Shown piece after piece: positions 41,022 to 51,213 of a DNA stretch of 64,000 bases. Location of the stretch: assembly GCF_020911925.1 (NCBI RefSeq), contig NZ_CP087134.1:3100001-3164000 (forward strand), written 5' to 3'. The translations under genes and the position numbers were made by a program. Positions within the stretch are counted from its first letter, which is position 1, and the number at the start of each line of letters is the position of its first letter. Source of the DNA: Flavobacterium cupriresistens (GTDB lineage Bacteria; Bacteroidota; Bacteroidia; Flavobacteriales; Flavobacteriaceae). Under the pieces are notes generated by a model. The model was not told the DNA's origin, ran no database searches, and saw only the letters and a program-made list of their open reading frames with translations.

Positions 41022-42536
41022 ATGAGAGAGATTCATTATATAAGTACGGAGACCATAACTTTAGAAGATTTACAAGAAATAATCGTAAATCAAAAAACAC
41101 TTGAATTATCAGAAGAAGCAAAAGTAAACGTTCAGAAATGCCGCGATTATTTAGATAAAAAAATGGCGTCACATTCTGAGCCTATCTACGGAATCAATAC
41201 TGGTTTTGGATCACTTTGTAATGTGAAAATTTCAAATGAAAACCTGTCAAAATTACAAGAAAATCTTGTAAAATCGCACGCTTGCGGAACAGGAGAGGAA
41301 GTACCGTCTGAAATTGTAAAAATGATGTTGTTGCTTAAAATTCAATCTTTAAGTTACGGACATTCGGGAGTTCAATTGCAGACGTTAGATCGTCTGGTTG
41401 CTTTTTACAACAACGATATTTTACCTATTATTTATACACAAGGTTCATTAGGAGCTTCCGGAGATTTAGCCCCTTTGGCACATTTGTCTTTGCCTTTGTT
41501 GGGAGAAGGAGAAGTGCTTTTTGAAGGAAAAAAAGTAGCTTCAGCAGAAGTTATGAAACATTTTAACTGGGAGCCAATTGTCTTGAAATCTAAAGAAGGT
41601 TTGGCATTGTTGAACGGAACTCAGTTTATGAGTGCTTACGGAGCTCATATTTTAATTAAAGCTTATAAATATTCGTATTTGGCAGATTTGATCGGAGCTA
41701 TTTCATTGGAAGGTTTTGATGGAAGAATAGAGCCTTTTAATGAATTGATCCATTTTATACGTCCTCACAAAGGACAAATTGTGACGGCACAACGCATCAA
41801 TGAGTTTTTGGAAGGAAGTGAGATTATTGCTCAGGAAAAGAAACATGTTCAGGATCCCTACTCATTCCGTTGTATACCTCAGGTTCACGGAGCTTCAAAA
41901 GATGCGATTGATTATGTTAGAAAAGTATTCAAAACAGAAATTAATTCCGTTACAGACAATCCAAATATTTTTGTTGAGTCAGATCAGATTATTTCCGGAG
42001 GTAATTTTCACGGACAACCTTTGGCTTTGGCATTAGATTTTATGGCAATTGCTTTGGCTGAATTAGGAAGTATTTCAGAAAGAAGAACGTATCAGTTGAT
42101 TTCAGGATTGCGTAATCTTCCGGCGTTTTTGGTTGATAATCCGGGGTTAAATTCCGGTTTTATGATTCCACAATATACAGCGGCAAGTATTGCGAGTCAA
42201 AATAAACAACTGGCTACTCCATCAAGTGTTGACAGTATCGTTTCGAGTAACGGACAGGAAGATCACGTAAGTATGGGAGCAAACGGTGCTACCAAAGCAT
42301 TACGTGTTATGGATAATATTGAGCGTATTTTGGCAATTGAGTTGTTAAATGCTTCACAGGCTATTGCGTACAGAGAACCTTTAAAATCAAGTGATTTCAT
42401 CGAAATGTTCTTAACGAGCTACAGAGAAGTGGTGCCTTTGGTAAAAGAAGACCGAATTTTGCATTATGACATCGAAAAAACAGTATCGTTCCTGAACAGT
42501 TTTCAAATTGAAAACGATTTGTTAACAATGGCTTAA
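41022..42536 (+). CDS. hutH: histidine ammonia-lyase family protein (MIO enzyme)
   Basis: Deaminates histidine to urocanate, using an MIO cofactor formed from Ala-Ser-Gly. The 504-residue protein has A145-S146-G147 in QGSLGASGDLAPLAHL, the catalytic Tyr region YGINTGFG (about 56-63), and substrate-pocket SH (85-86) as in HutH, not the FL or HL pair of phenylalanine and tyrosine lyases. The C-terminal signature SVTDNPNIF and FHGQPLALALD is present. hutU, hutI and hutG are not adjacent; the next genes are for phosphate uptake. So the pathway role here is open. Confidence 0.9.
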   Translation: MREIHYISTETITLEDLQEIIVNQKTLELSEEAKVNVQKCRDYLDKKMASHSEPIYGINTGFGSLCNVKISNENLSKLQENLVKSHACGTGEEVPSEIVKMMLLLKIQSLSYGHSGVQLQTLDRLVAFYNNDILPIIYTQGSLGASGDLAPLAHLSLPLLGEGEVLFEGKKVASAEVMKHFNWEPIVLKSKEGLALLNGTQFMSAYGAHILIKAYKYSYLADLIGAISLEGFDGRIEPFNELIHFIRPHKGQIVTAQRINEFLEGSEIIAQEKKHVQDPYSFRCIPQVHGASKDAIDYVRKVFKTEINSVTDNPNIFVESDQIISGGNFHGQPLALALDFMAIALAELGSISERRTYQLISGLRNLPAFLVDNPGLNSGFMIPQYTAASIASQNKQLATPSSVDSIVSSNGQEDHVSMGANGATKALRVMDNIERILAIELLNASQAIAYREPLKSSDFIEMFLTSYREVVPLVKEDRILHYDIEKTVSFLNSFQIENDLLTMA

Positions 42537-42584
42537 CATTACAAAGTATTAATGAAGTAATTTTGCGCTATCAAAAATAAAAAA

Positions 42585-43229
42585 ATGTCAATAAACAGTA
42601 TTTTCCAATTTTTAGTGCCGAAAGACAAAAAATTCTTTCCACTTTTTGAAGAAGCTTCAAGTAATTTAATTGAATTAGCTTCTAATTTACACGAAGCTGT
42701 AAACCTTCCATTGAAAGAAAGAGAAGTTCTTTTTCAAAAAATTGATGAGTTAGAGCAAAGAGGAGAAGACATTACGCGTCAGACCAATCTTGAATTGAGC
42801 AGAAACTTTATTACGCCGTTTGACAGAGAGGATATTCATACTTTGATTACTTCTATTGATAACGTAGCGGATTACCTTCATGGAGCCGCAAGCAGAATGA
42901 AATTGTATCAGGTTGATAAGATTACAAAATCGATCAGAAAGATGACAGAAATTAACCTTGAGGCTTGTCAGAATATTGACAGTGCGGTAAAGGAGCTTAG
43001 AAATCTAAGCAATATGAAAGTTATTAAAGAGGCTTGCGCCAGAATTAATAAACTTGAGAATAAATCTGATAATGTTTATAACAAAGCAGTTTTTGAAATT
43101 TTTGAAAACGAAACAGATGCTAAAAATATTATTAAATATAAAGAAGTTTTATCTGTTTTAGAATCAGCTACAGACAAATGTAAGAGTGTTGCGAACATAC
43201 TGGAATCTATTTCTGTAAAACATTCTTAA
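42585..43229 (+). CDS. DUF47 / PhoU-like phosphate transport regulator
   Basis: A 214-residue all-helical protein with the DUF47 start FQFLVPKDKKFFPLFEEASS and the metal-binding helix motifs ELEQRGEDITRQTNLELSRN and TPFDREDIHTLITSIDNVAD. These proteins resemble PhoU and partner Pit transporters. The stop is 32 bases before the Pit gene, so the two form an operon. No membrane segment. Confidence 0.95.
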   Translation: MSINSIFQFLVPKDKKFFPLFEEASSNLIELASNLHEAVNLPLKEREVLFQKIDELEQRGEDITRQTNLELSRNFITPFDREDIHTLITSIDNVADYLHGAASRMKLYQVDKITKSIRKMTEINLEACQNIDSAVKELRNLSNMKVIKEACARINKLENKSDNVYNKAVFEIFENETDAKNIIKYKEVLSVLESATDKCKSVANILESISVKHS

Positions 43230-43261
43230 ATTCAATTTATTTCATTCTGAAGTTATAATTT

Positions 43262-44605
43262 ATGACGCTACTTATAATTATTATAGTATTAGCCTTAATT
43301 TTTGATTACATCAATGGTTTTCATGATGCGGCAAATGCTATTGCTACAGTTGTTGCGACAAAGGTACTAACGCCTTTTCAGGCCGTTCTTTGGGCAGCAT
43401 TTTTTAACTTTCTGGCTTACTGGGTTTTCGGATTTGGTGTTGCGGATACTGTTGCAAAAACAGCGCACACTATGGAGATCAACCTGGTTGTAATTCTGGC
43501 CGGTGTTATTGCAGCGATTTGTTGGAATTTATTGACTTGGTGGCTTGGAATTCCTTCGAGTTCTTCGCATACTTTAATTGGTGGATTTGCCGGAGCTGCA
43601 ATAGCTCATGCGATTGCTGTACACGGTTTCTCAGGTTATGTTGGCGAAGATGGAGTTACACATTATTGGTATGAAATAGTAAGTTGGTATAAGGCAGGAA
43701 AAGACGGTGGAATGCCATCAGGAGTTCTTATCATTATTGCTTTTATTGTTTTAGCACCATTATTGGGAGCATTGGCTTCTTACCTAATTTCGATTTGGTT
43801 GTTAAATGCTTCTCGAAAAAGTATTGGACCTAAAATATTTACTGTTGTCTTAATGCTGCTAACAATCTGGTTTGTTTACAGTCAGATGATTCCTTACGAA
43901 GAGATTTTGGAAAAAGGAGGAAAAGCTCGTTTCGACTCTCATTTTTGGAGTGTAGTTTTCGATCCACACAATATTAAATGGTTTTTGGTAGCCTTTATTG
44001 TGCTAACGGTTAGTGCTTTTTGCTTAATATTCAGTAGCTTAAATTTACATCAGGCGGATGCAGCATTAAAGAAAATGCAATTATTGTCTTCTGCTGCGTT
44101 TAGTTTAGGACACGGAGGTAATGATTCACAAAAAGTAATGGGTATTATTGCTGCGGCAGTAGCGGTATACATCAATACAAACCCTGGGGTTCATATGGAT
44201 TCTTGGTTAGATGTGGTCTTGCCAAATGATGATTTAGGTGTTAAAGGAGTAATGCCGGGATGGATTCCATTAGCGTGTTATTCTGCAATTGCAGCAGGAA
44301 CTTTGAGTGGTGGTTGGAAAATTGTAAAAACAATGGGTTCAAAAATCACAAAAGTAACTTCTTTTGAAGGTGTTGCTGCTGAAACAGCTGGAGCTTTAAC
44401 GCTTTATTTTACAGAGCATTTAAAAATTCCGGTAAGTACAACACATACAATTACAGGTTCTATCATTGGTGTTGGATTGACAAAACGTGTATCTGCCGTT
44501 CGTTGGGGGGTAACCGTAAGTTTGATCTGGGCTTGGGTATTAACGATTCCTATTTCGGCTATTTTAGCAGGTTTAGTGTATTTTGTATTGAGTATTTTTA
44601 TTTAA
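43262..44605 (+). CDS. pit: inorganic phosphate transporter PiT family
   Basis: Low-affinity, ion-coupled phosphate importer of the inner membrane. The 447-residue polytopic protein has the duplicated PiT signature: FDYINGFHDAANAIAT at residues 14-29 and GHGGNDSQKVMGIIAAA near 282-298, plus the WxxxxPSSSSHTL and PVSTTHTITG motifs that line the pore. It is the partner of the DUF47 gene just upstream. A terminator follows. Confidence 0.96.
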   Translation: MTLLIIIIVLALIFDYINGFHDAANAIATVVATKVLTPFQAVLWAAFFNFLAYWVFGFGVADTVAKTAHTMEINLVVILAGVIAAICWNLLTWWLGIPSSSSHTLIGGFAGAAIAHAIAVHGFSGYVGEDGVTHYWYEIVSWYKAGKDGGMPSGVLIIIAFIVLAPLLGALASYLISIWLLNASRKSIGPKIFTVVLMLLTIWFVYSQMIPYEEILEKGGKARFDSHFWSVVFDPHNIKWFLVAFIVLTVSAFCLIFSSLNLHQADAALKKMQLLSSAAFSLGHGGNDSQKVMGIIAAAVAVYINTNPGVHMDSWLDVVLPNDDLGVKGVMPGWIPLACYSAIAAGTLSGGWKIVKTMGSKITKVTSFEGVAAETAGALTLYFTEHLKIPVSTTHTITGSIIGVGLTKRVSAVRWGVTVSLIWAWVLTIPISAILAGLVYFVLSIFI

Positions 44606-44660
44606 ATAAAATGATTTTTGTAAAATGTGAGATTTAAATTTTACATTTTTAAACATAGGA

Positions 44661-44698
44661 AAAAGGATAATTTCGAAAGATTTTATCCTTTTTTTTTA
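44661..44698 (+). terminator. intrinsic terminator of the pit gene
   Basis: Stem AAAAGGATAA/TTATCCTTTT with a 12-base loop, then T residues, 56 bases after the stop. Confidence 0.87.
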
Positions 44699-44743
44699 TT
44701 TTTTAAAATTGAACATTCCATATATTTACCATTTAAACAGTTA

Positions 44744-46147
44744 ATGATGTTTGTAGAACAGGTACAAAGAATAAAAAATAAGCTTATTAAAGCTAAAAAT
44801 GCTGATGTAAAGTTAAAAGTATTTGGTTCGGAAGAGCATAAGTATGCTTTAGGGTATACTTTGAATGAGAAAGATATTTTAAAATTTGAAAAGGAATATG
44901 ATTTAGAATTGCCTGAGTGTTATAGAACTTTTTTGACTAATGTTGGCAATGGAGGGATAGGTTTTAATGCTTCAGGAGCTGGTCCGTTTTATGGTATTTA
45001 CCCATTTGGAAAAATGATCGAGGAATTGATCGATAAAAATGCAAAAGAGTATTTAAGTCAGGATTGTGTTTGGTATCCAAATATGACGGATGAATATTGG
45101 GATGAAATAACAAAAAATATTGATGAAGAAGGTATCTCAGATGAGGATTTTGAAATCGAATTAGGGAAAATATTTTCAGGAGTTTTGCCTCTTGGATCAC
45201 AAGGTTGCAGTTATATTCATGGGCTTGTATTAAATGGTGAATTTAAAGGCAGAGTTGTTAATCTTGACATTGATAGGCAAAAACCGAAATTTACTTTCGA
45301 AAATAATTTTTTGGATTGGTATGAAAGATGGCTTGATGAAGTAATTTCAGGAGATCTGATTGTAGATACAGCAACTTGGTTTGGATATTCAATGGGAGGT
45401 AAGGCAGAGGATCTTTTGGAAACATATTTTTCTGTGAGCGAATTCAATATTAAAAAAGACTGCTTAAATGCGCTTTTAAAAAAGGCTAAACTGGATACGG
45501 AAACTTTAGATGTTATAGAGGCAGAGTATAAATTAAGATCCGGAGAAATTCAGGAAGTTTTACTCCAAATACTGACAAAGTTTGATTACAACAAAGCACA
45601 CGTTCATTTAATTGAATATGCAAAGGAAAATTTACTGCAGGTCTTTCAGTTTGTTTTTTGGTATGCAAAGGAGAAAAGCAGCGACTGGCTTGGAAGTATT
45701 GAATCAAATGTTGGAAAGATAAATGATGAAGAAACGTTTCGATTTTGTACTTATTTATTAAAAGAAATGAGTATAGATTATGGTGAAATAATTGCGCCTT
45801 TTGCATCTAATGAGAATGAAGAGATTAGGGTTAGTGCTTACTATTCACTTGGTCAGTTAAAAAATAAAAGTAAATATCTTGAAATTTTTATTCAGGGTTT
45901 AAATGACAAAACAAACTCTGTTGTTCGTACAGCCTTACAAGCTTTGGATGGACTTGAAGATAAAAAGTTATTAAGGCATTACAAAAGTGTTTCCGAAAGA
46001 TTTCCGAAAGAACAAAATTATATTTTGGTGAATTTAAATCTTAGACTAAAGCCTTTTGGTTTAACAAATTCAACAATTAAAAATATAGATGTGGAAACGT
46101 ATGAGTTCTTCACGAGCAAGAATAAATGGTATCAGTTTTGGAAATAA
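44744..46147 (+). CDS. SMI1/KNR4 domain protein with HEAT-like C-terminus
   Basis: A 467-residue protein. The N-terminal half holds an SMI1/KNR4 domain (about 40-195) with the family pattern FEKEYDLELPECYRTFLTNV, then GNGG, GIYPFG, and LPLGSQGCSYIHGLVLNGE. The C-terminal half is helical, with repeats such as ENEEIRVSAYYSLGQLKNK and DKTNSVVRTALQALDGLED that look like HEAT repeats. SMI1 family members are often immunity proteins of contact-dependent toxins, but no toxin gene is adjacent. I start at ATG 44744; the frame upstream overlaps the pit terminator. Confidence 0.85.
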   Translation: MMFVEQVQRIKNKLIKAKNADVKLKVFGSEEHKYALGYTLNEKDILKFEKEYDLELPECYRTFLTNVGNGGIGFNASGAGPFYGIYPFGKMIEELIDKNAKEYLSQDCVWYPNMTDEYWDEITKNIDEEGISDEDFEIELGKIFSGVLPLGSQGCSYIHGLVLNGEFKGRVVNLDIDRQKPKFTFENNFLDWYERWLDEVISGDLIVDTATWFGYSMGGKAEDLLETYFSVSEFNIKKDCLNALLKKAKLDTETLDVIEAEYKLRSGEIQEVLLQILTKFDYNKAHVHLIEYAKENLLQVFQFVFWYAKEKSSDWLGSIESNVGKINDEETFRFCTYLLKEMSIDYGEIIAPFASNENEEIRVSAYYSLGQLKNKSKYLEIFIQGLNDKTNSVVRTALQALDGLEDKKLLRHYKSVSERFPKEQNYILVNLNLRLKPFGLTNSTIKNIDVETYEFFTSKNKWYQFWK

Positions 46148-46167
46148 TACTAATTAATTAAAATAAC

Positions 46168-46206
46168 AAAAAAGCTGCTTTCTTATTTAAAGCAGCTTTT
46201 TTTTTT
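46168..46206 (+). terminator. intrinsic terminator
   Basis: Stem AAAAAAGCTGCTTT/AAAGCAGCTTTTTT with a 7-base loop and further T residues, 20 bases after the SMI1 gene. Confidence 0.92.
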
Positions 46207-46277
46207 GTATTATTAAACATTAACATTTGTAATATCATTTTATAAACATAGACACATTTCATTTTTTATACCAAATG

Positions 46278-46796
46278 CTACTTCCTGAAATTTTTATGAT
46301 TGTGCTTACGCTTGTAGTGGGTCTCTTTTAAGTTAGTTTTATCTTGAGAAATAACACTAATAGTACCGTCAATTTCCAACATACAAAGCTTTACATCGGT
46401 GAAATGTTCTAATCCATGTTCACGCATGGCTTCTTTTAATTCGTCGTGGGAAATGTCTAATTTGCTTAGGGATTTAAAATCTAATTTTCCGTTATGAATA
46501 AGAATCTCGGGTTTGTCTAATAACAGATCGTTAAGGACTTTGTATTTGTGTGTTAGTTTTTTAATAATGAAATTAATTACAAACAACACTAAAGCCGCAA
46601 CCAGTCCACCCCAAAGGCTTGTGTCCGGGCCAACCATCGCATTTTGAACCGAATTACTAATTAATAGAATCAGAATAATATCGGCAGTATTTAATTGTGA
46701 GAGTTCTTTTTTGCCAAAGATTCGGAGTGCAATGGTCATGAAAAAATAGACAGCAACACTTCGGAAAATAATATCAAGATAGGGAAATAGCATCAT
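46278..46796 (-). CDS. DUF421 family membrane protein (YetF-like)
   Basis: A 172-residue protein with three membrane segments (about 8-25, 36-52, 59-78) and a small C-terminal soluble domain with the DUF421 signature DKPEILIHNGKLDFKSLSK and LSKLDISHDELKEAMREHGL. The region also has CMLEIDGTISVISQDK. Function is unclear; YetF homologues are linked with spore or membrane features in Firmicutes. Not in an obvious operon. Confidence 0.9.
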   Translation of the reverse strand: MMLFPYLDIIFRSVAVYFFMTIALRIFGKKELSQLNTADIILILLISNSVQNAMVGPDTSLWGGLVAALVLFVINFIIKKLTHKYKVLNDLLLDKPEILIHNGKLDFKSLSKLDISHDELKEAMREHGLEHFTDVKLCMLEIDGTISVISQDKTNLKETHYKRKHNHKNFRK

Positions 46797-46895
46797 TCTT
46801 CAGGAATTAAGTTAAAAAAATAGCTTTGTCAAAGTACGGTACTTTAACAAAGCTACTAAAATAATTATGCGGTATTAAGTTTAAATGAACTTAAC

Positions 46896-48266
46896 TTAAG
46901 ATAGCTTGAAATTTTTCTCAATCGCTCGGATCATTTCTCCGGCAATGTCTTTGTTTGTTGCGCCTTCAATTCCTTCAAGACCCGGCGAAGAGTTTACCTC
47001 AAGCAACAACGGTCCTTTTGAAGAACGAATGATATCTACCCCAGCCACTTTTAGATCCATTGCTTTTGCGGCTTTTATGGCGATTTTTTTCTCTTCGGCA
47101 GTTACTTTTATAACTGAAGCGGTTCCGCCAAGGTGGATATTGGCTCTAAATTCGCCTGGCATAGCTTCACGCTGAATGGCAGCGACTACTTTTCCGTCAA
47201 TAACAAAACAACGAATGTCTTTTCCGTTGGCTTCCTTAATGAATTCCTGAACAAGGATATTGGCATTTAAGCTTTTGAATGCATTAATAACACTTTCCGC
47301 CGCTTTTTTGGTTTCTGCTAAAACAACTCCTTTTCCTTGTGTTCCTTCTAATAATTTTACGATTAACGGAGAACCACCAACCATTTTAATTAAGTTGTCG
47401 GTGTCTAATGGAGAATTAGCAAAACCAGTCGTCGGAATGTCAATACCACTATTTAATAACAGTTGTAAAGAGTATAATTTATCGCGGGACTGTGTGATGG
47501 CTGTAGCTGAATTTAAACAGAAAACTTTCAATGCTTCAAACTGACGTGTCAAAGCGCAACCATAGAATGTAATACTTGGTCTGATACGTGGAATGATAGC
47601 GTCAAATTGGTTAAGAATTTTTCCACCTCTGTAATGAATTTCGGGAGTTTTTGCATCCAGTTTCATGTAGCATTCTTTGATGTTCAAAAAGTGCATTTCG
47701 TGACCACGCATTTCGCCGGCCTCCATGATTCTTTTATTGCTGTACAATTCAGGATTGCTGGCTAAAAGTCCGATTCTTAAACCGGAAGTTGCTTTTTCTG
47801 AATTTTGGTATAATTCTTTTAAGGATTCCGGAGTTGGTTGTCCTAATAAGTACTTTTCTTCCGGATCAACCAATACACGTCCGCTCATGGCCTCGCGACC
47901 TAAAAGCATTCTGAAGCCCATTGAATCTCTATTGGTTAGCGTCATTTCGATAGGCCACTTCGTATCACCAATTTTAAGATGCGTCTGGATTACGTAACGA
48001 TGTTCTCTGAAACCACTGGAGCTTTTTACAATTCTTTTGTCAACCAACGGTGCTTCACAATGTATGATGGTTTTGATGTTATTCTGAATCGGGTTAATGT
48101 CGAATTTTACCCAGTTGGTATCATTTTTAATAAAAGGAGCTATGTTTATAGCATGCAATGCCGATGTCTTTGCACCGGAATCCACACGAGCCTTGATTGT
48201 TGGGATTCCTAGTTCTGGAAATGAGCACCATTCTTCGCTACCTAAAATGACTTTGTTTTGAAGCAT
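46896..48266 (-). CDS. rimK: fused retropepsin-like protease (RimB-like) and RimK-type ATP-grasp ligase
   Basis: A 456-residue fusion. Residues about 1-145 form the ATP-dependent zinc protease/RimB domain with the aspartyl-protease motif [14 protein letters not shown] (D29-S-G-A). Residues about 165-450 are a RimK-type ATP-grasp domain with [51 protein letters not shown], and [14 protein letters not shown]. RimK adds glutamates to ribosomal protein S6 and RimB is linked with it in other bacteria; here both are one chain. I start at ATG 48266. Confidence 0.88.
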   Translation of the reverse strand: MLQNKVILGSEEWCSFPELGIPTIKARVDSGAKTSALHAINIAPFIKNDTNWVKFDINPIQNNIKTIIHCEAPLVDKRIVKSSSGFREHRYVIQTHLKIGDTKWPIEMTLTNRDSMGFRMLLGREAMSGRVLVDPEEKYLLGQPTPESLKELYQNSEKATSGLRIGLLASNPELYSNKRIMEAGEMRGHEMHFLNIKECYMKLDAKTPEIHYRGGKILNQFDAIIPRIRPSITFYGCALTRQFEALKVFCLNSATAITQSRDKLYSLQLLLNSGIDIPTTGFANSPLDTDNLIKMVGGSPLIVKLLEGTQGKGVVLAETKKAAESVINAFKSLNANILVQEFIKEANGKDIRCFVIDGKVVAAIQREAMPGEFRANIHLGGTASVIKVTAEEKKIAIKAAKAMDLKVAGVDIIRSSKGPLLLEVNSSPGLEGIEGATNKDIAGEMIRAIEKNFKLS

Positions 48267-48345
48267 ACGTTGTTTTTTATTATAGAATTTAATAGTCAAA
48301 AATAACTATTTGCTTTTAATAAATCGAGGATTTGGACTAAAGAAT

Positions 48346-48378
48346 AAACCCGTTATGTTATAAAAACGTAACGGGTTT
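48346..48378 (-). terminator. terminator-like hairpin after clpC
   Basis: Arms AAACCCGTTATGTT and AACGTAACGGGTTT, 14 bp with one wobble, loop of five bases. Close to clpC stop at 48406; T-run is short. Confidence 0.7.
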
Positions 48379-48405
48379 GTTATTTCTGTTATAAAAAATA
48401 AGTAT

Positions 48406-50952
48406 TTATTGATTTGTTGGCTCTTCGGCTTTGTGTATTTCTACAGAAAGTTCTTGAGAGTCATCTTTTAGATCCATTAAAATCTCATCACCGGAATGTA
48501 TTTTTGAGGTAATGATCTCTTCTGCCAATAAATCTTCAACGTATTTCTGAATCGCTCTTTTTAACGGTCTTGCACCAAATTGTCTGTCAAAGCCTTTTTC
48601 TGCGATAAATGCCTTGGCTTTATCGGTTAGATTTAAGCTGTATCCTAATTCAGCAACACGAGAGTACAGTTTTTTAAGTTCGATTTCGATGATTAAATCA
48701 ATATCTGCTTTTTCTAATGCATTGAAAACGATAACGTCATCAATTCTGTTTAAGAATTCCGGAGCAAATGTTTTTTTCAATGCATTTTCGATAATGCTTT
48801 TTGAATTATCATCGGCCTGAGCTATTTTCGCAGCAGTTCCAAATCCAACACCTTGTCCGAAGTCTTTTAACTGACGGGCTCCGACGTTTGAAGTCATGAT
48901 GATGATCGTGTTTTTGAAATCAATTTTACGACCTAAACTATCTGTCAAATAACCGTCATCTAATACTTGAAGCATCATGTTGAACACGTCCGGATGTGCT
49001 TTTTCGATCTCGTCTAAAAGAACAACACAGTATGGTTTTCTACGTACTTTTTCGGTTAATTGACCGCCTTCTTCGTAACCTACGTATCCCGGAGGCGCTC
49101 CCACTAAGCGGGAAATAGCGAATTTCTCCATGTATTCACTCATGTCAATACGTATTAACGCATCTTCAGAATCGAATAATTCTTTTGCTAAAACTTTAGC
49201 TAATTGTGTTTTACCAACTCCGGTCTGACCTAAGAAAATAAACGAACCAATTGGTTTGTTCGGATCTTTAAGTCCGGCTCTGTTACGTTGAATAGAACGT
49301 GCAATTTTCAGAACAGCTTCGTTTTGACCAATTACTTTGTTTTGAATTAGTTCCGGTAATTGGGCTAATTTATTGCTCTCTGTTTGTGCAATTCTGTTTA
49401 CAGGGATTCCGGTCATCATAGAAACAACATCGGCTACATTATCTTCTGTAACTTCAATACGGTTGTTTTTAGAGTCTTCTTCCCATTGTTCCTGAGCTAC
49501 AGCCAGGTCTTTTTCGATGCGTTTTTCATCATCGCGAAGTTTGGCTGCTTCTTCATATTTTTGTTTTTTAACAACCATATTTTTAAGCTCACGCACTTCT
49601 TCCAACTGACGTTCTAAATCTAAAATTTGCTTCGGAACATCAATGTTGGTAATGTGTACACGAGATCCTGCTTCGTCAAGAGCATCGATAGCTTTGTCCG
49701 GTAAAAAACGCTCAGACATATATCTGTTGGTTAATTTTACACAAGCCTCGATTGCTTCTTTGGTGTACGTAACATTATGGTGGTCTTCGTATTTGTCTTT
49801 TACGTTATTTAAAATCGCGATTGTTTCCTCAACAGAAGTTGGTTCTACAATAACTTTTTGGAAACGTCTTTCTAAAGCTCCGTCTTTCTCGATGTATTGT
49901 CTGTATTCATCAAGAGTAGTTGCTCCAATACATTGGATTTCTCCTCTTGCTAAAGCAGGTTTAAACATGTTGGAAGCATCCAGTGAACCCGTTGCTCCAC
50001 CGGCACCTACAATAGTGTGAATTTCATCAATAAAAAGAATGATATCGTCGTTTTTCTCGAGCTCGTTCATAACGGCTTTCATTCTTTCTTCAAACTGACC
50101 GCGGTATTTTGTTCCGGCTACTAAACTGGCCAGATCAAGAGTAACTACACGTTTGTTGAAAAGAATACGAGATACTTTTTTCTGAATAATGCGTAAAGCC
50201 AGACCTTCTGCGATAGCAGATTTACCGACTCCCGGCTCTCCAATAAGTAGCGGATTGTTCTTTTTTCTACGGCTTAGGATTTGAGAAACGCGTTCAATTT
50301 CTTTTTCGCGTCCTACAACCGGATCCAGTTTTCCTTCCTCAGCCATTTCTGTTAAATCTCTCCCAAAATTATCTAAAACCGGAGTTTTTGACTTTTTGTT
50401 TGACTTATTGGCGGGATTGTTAAAACTACTTTCTTTAAGACTGTCATCTTGTCCTGAATCGTCGTTGTATGATTCGTTTCTTGGCAAGTTTTCTAAGAAT
50501 TCTTCTTCGTTTGGAGTCATATTTAAATATTGTTCTTTAGCTATATCATAATCTATTTTTAGTTTATTCAATAGCTTGGTTGTGGGATCGTTTTCGTTTC
50601 GTAAGATGCATAACAGCAGGTGTGCCGTGCTGATCGATGAACTTTGAAATACTTTTGCTTCAAGAAAGGTGGTCTTCAGAGCTCTTTCAGCTTGTCGGGT
50701 AAGATGAAGATTTTTCTTTTCGGCATTGACTTCAACGCTTTGATTGGCTGGACTGAGTATTTCTACTTTTCTGCGTAAATGATCTAAATCAACAGCCAGG
50801 TTATTGAGAATATGAATGGCTTTACCGTTTCCATCTCTCAAAATGCCCAGCATTAGATGCTCAGTACCAATAAAGTCGTGGCCCAAACGCAAGGCTTCCT
50901 CTTTACTGTAGGTAATAACATCTTTTACTCTTGGTGAAAAATTATCATCCAT
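48406..50952 (-). CDS. clpC: ATP-dependent Clp protease ATP-binding subunit ClpC
   Basis: AAA+ unfoldase feeding ClpP. The 848-residue sequence has two Clp-N repeats (about 1-145, [19 protein letters not shown] and related), first AAA domain with Walker [14 protein letters not shown] and [10 protein letters not shown], a UVR-like helix [20 protein letters not shown], and second AAA with [17 protein letters not shown]. The UVR motif separates ClpC from ClpB and ClpA. A Ser/Lys-rich linker (about 150-185) follows the N domain. Confidence 0.96.
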   Translation of the reverse strand: MDDNFSPRVKDVITYSKEEALRLGHDFIGTEHLMLGILRDGNGKAIHILNNLAVDLDHLRRKVEILSPANQSVEVNAEKKNLHLTRQAERALKTTFLEAKVFQSSSISTAHLLLCILRNENDPTTKLLNKLKIDYDIAKEQYLNMTPNEEEFLENLPRNESYNDDSGQDDSLKESSFNNPANKSNKKSKTPVLDNFGRDLTEMAEEGKLDPVVGREKEIERVSQILSRRKKNNPLLIGEPGVGKSAIAEGLALRIIQKKVSRILFNKRVVTLDLASLVAGTKYRGQFEERMKAVMNELEKNDDIILFIDEIHTIVGAGGATGSLDASNMFKPALARGEIQCIGATTLDEYRQYIEKDGALERRFQKVIVEPTSVEETIAILNNVKDKYEDHHNVTYTKEAIEACVKLTNRYMSERFLPDKAIDALDEAGSRVHITNIDVPKQILDLERQLEEVRELKNMVVKKQKYEEAAKLRDDEKRIEKDLAVAQEQWEEDSKNNRIEVTEDNVADVVSMMTGIPVNRIAQTESNKLAQLPELIQNKVIGQNEAVLKIARSIQRNRAGLKDPNKPIGSFIFLGQTGVGKTQLAKVLAKELFDSEDALIRIDMSEYMEKFAISRLVGAPPGYVGYEEGGQLTEKVRRKPYCVVLLDEIEKAHPDVFNMMLQVLDDGYLTDSLGRKIDFKNTIIIMTSNVGARQLKDFGQGVGFGTAAKIAQADDNSKSIIENALKKTFAPEFLNRIDDVIVFNALEKADIDLIIEIELKKLYSRVAELGYSLNLTDKAKAFIAEKGFDRQFGARPLKRAIQKYVEDLLAEEIITSKIHSGDEILMDLKDDSQELSVEIHKAEEPTNQ

Positions 50953-51213
50953 AATATATAATTGTAATGTATTGTAAATTTAGTGAATTACTGTGTGAAA
51001 AACAAAAACCGTACCCTTCGGAATCTCATGACAGCTAATAGACAAAAAAAATAGCAATTATAGCGTTAAAAAACGCTTAATTTATTAACTGAAATTGAAA
51101 ATAAAGTTGTTAATAAATCATTGAAATAAGTGTATGAAGATAGTTATAAAAATTTCAAAAAACCGTATCTTGGCACGCTTTGAAATTAATATAATTATTT
51201 AATATAACAACTT

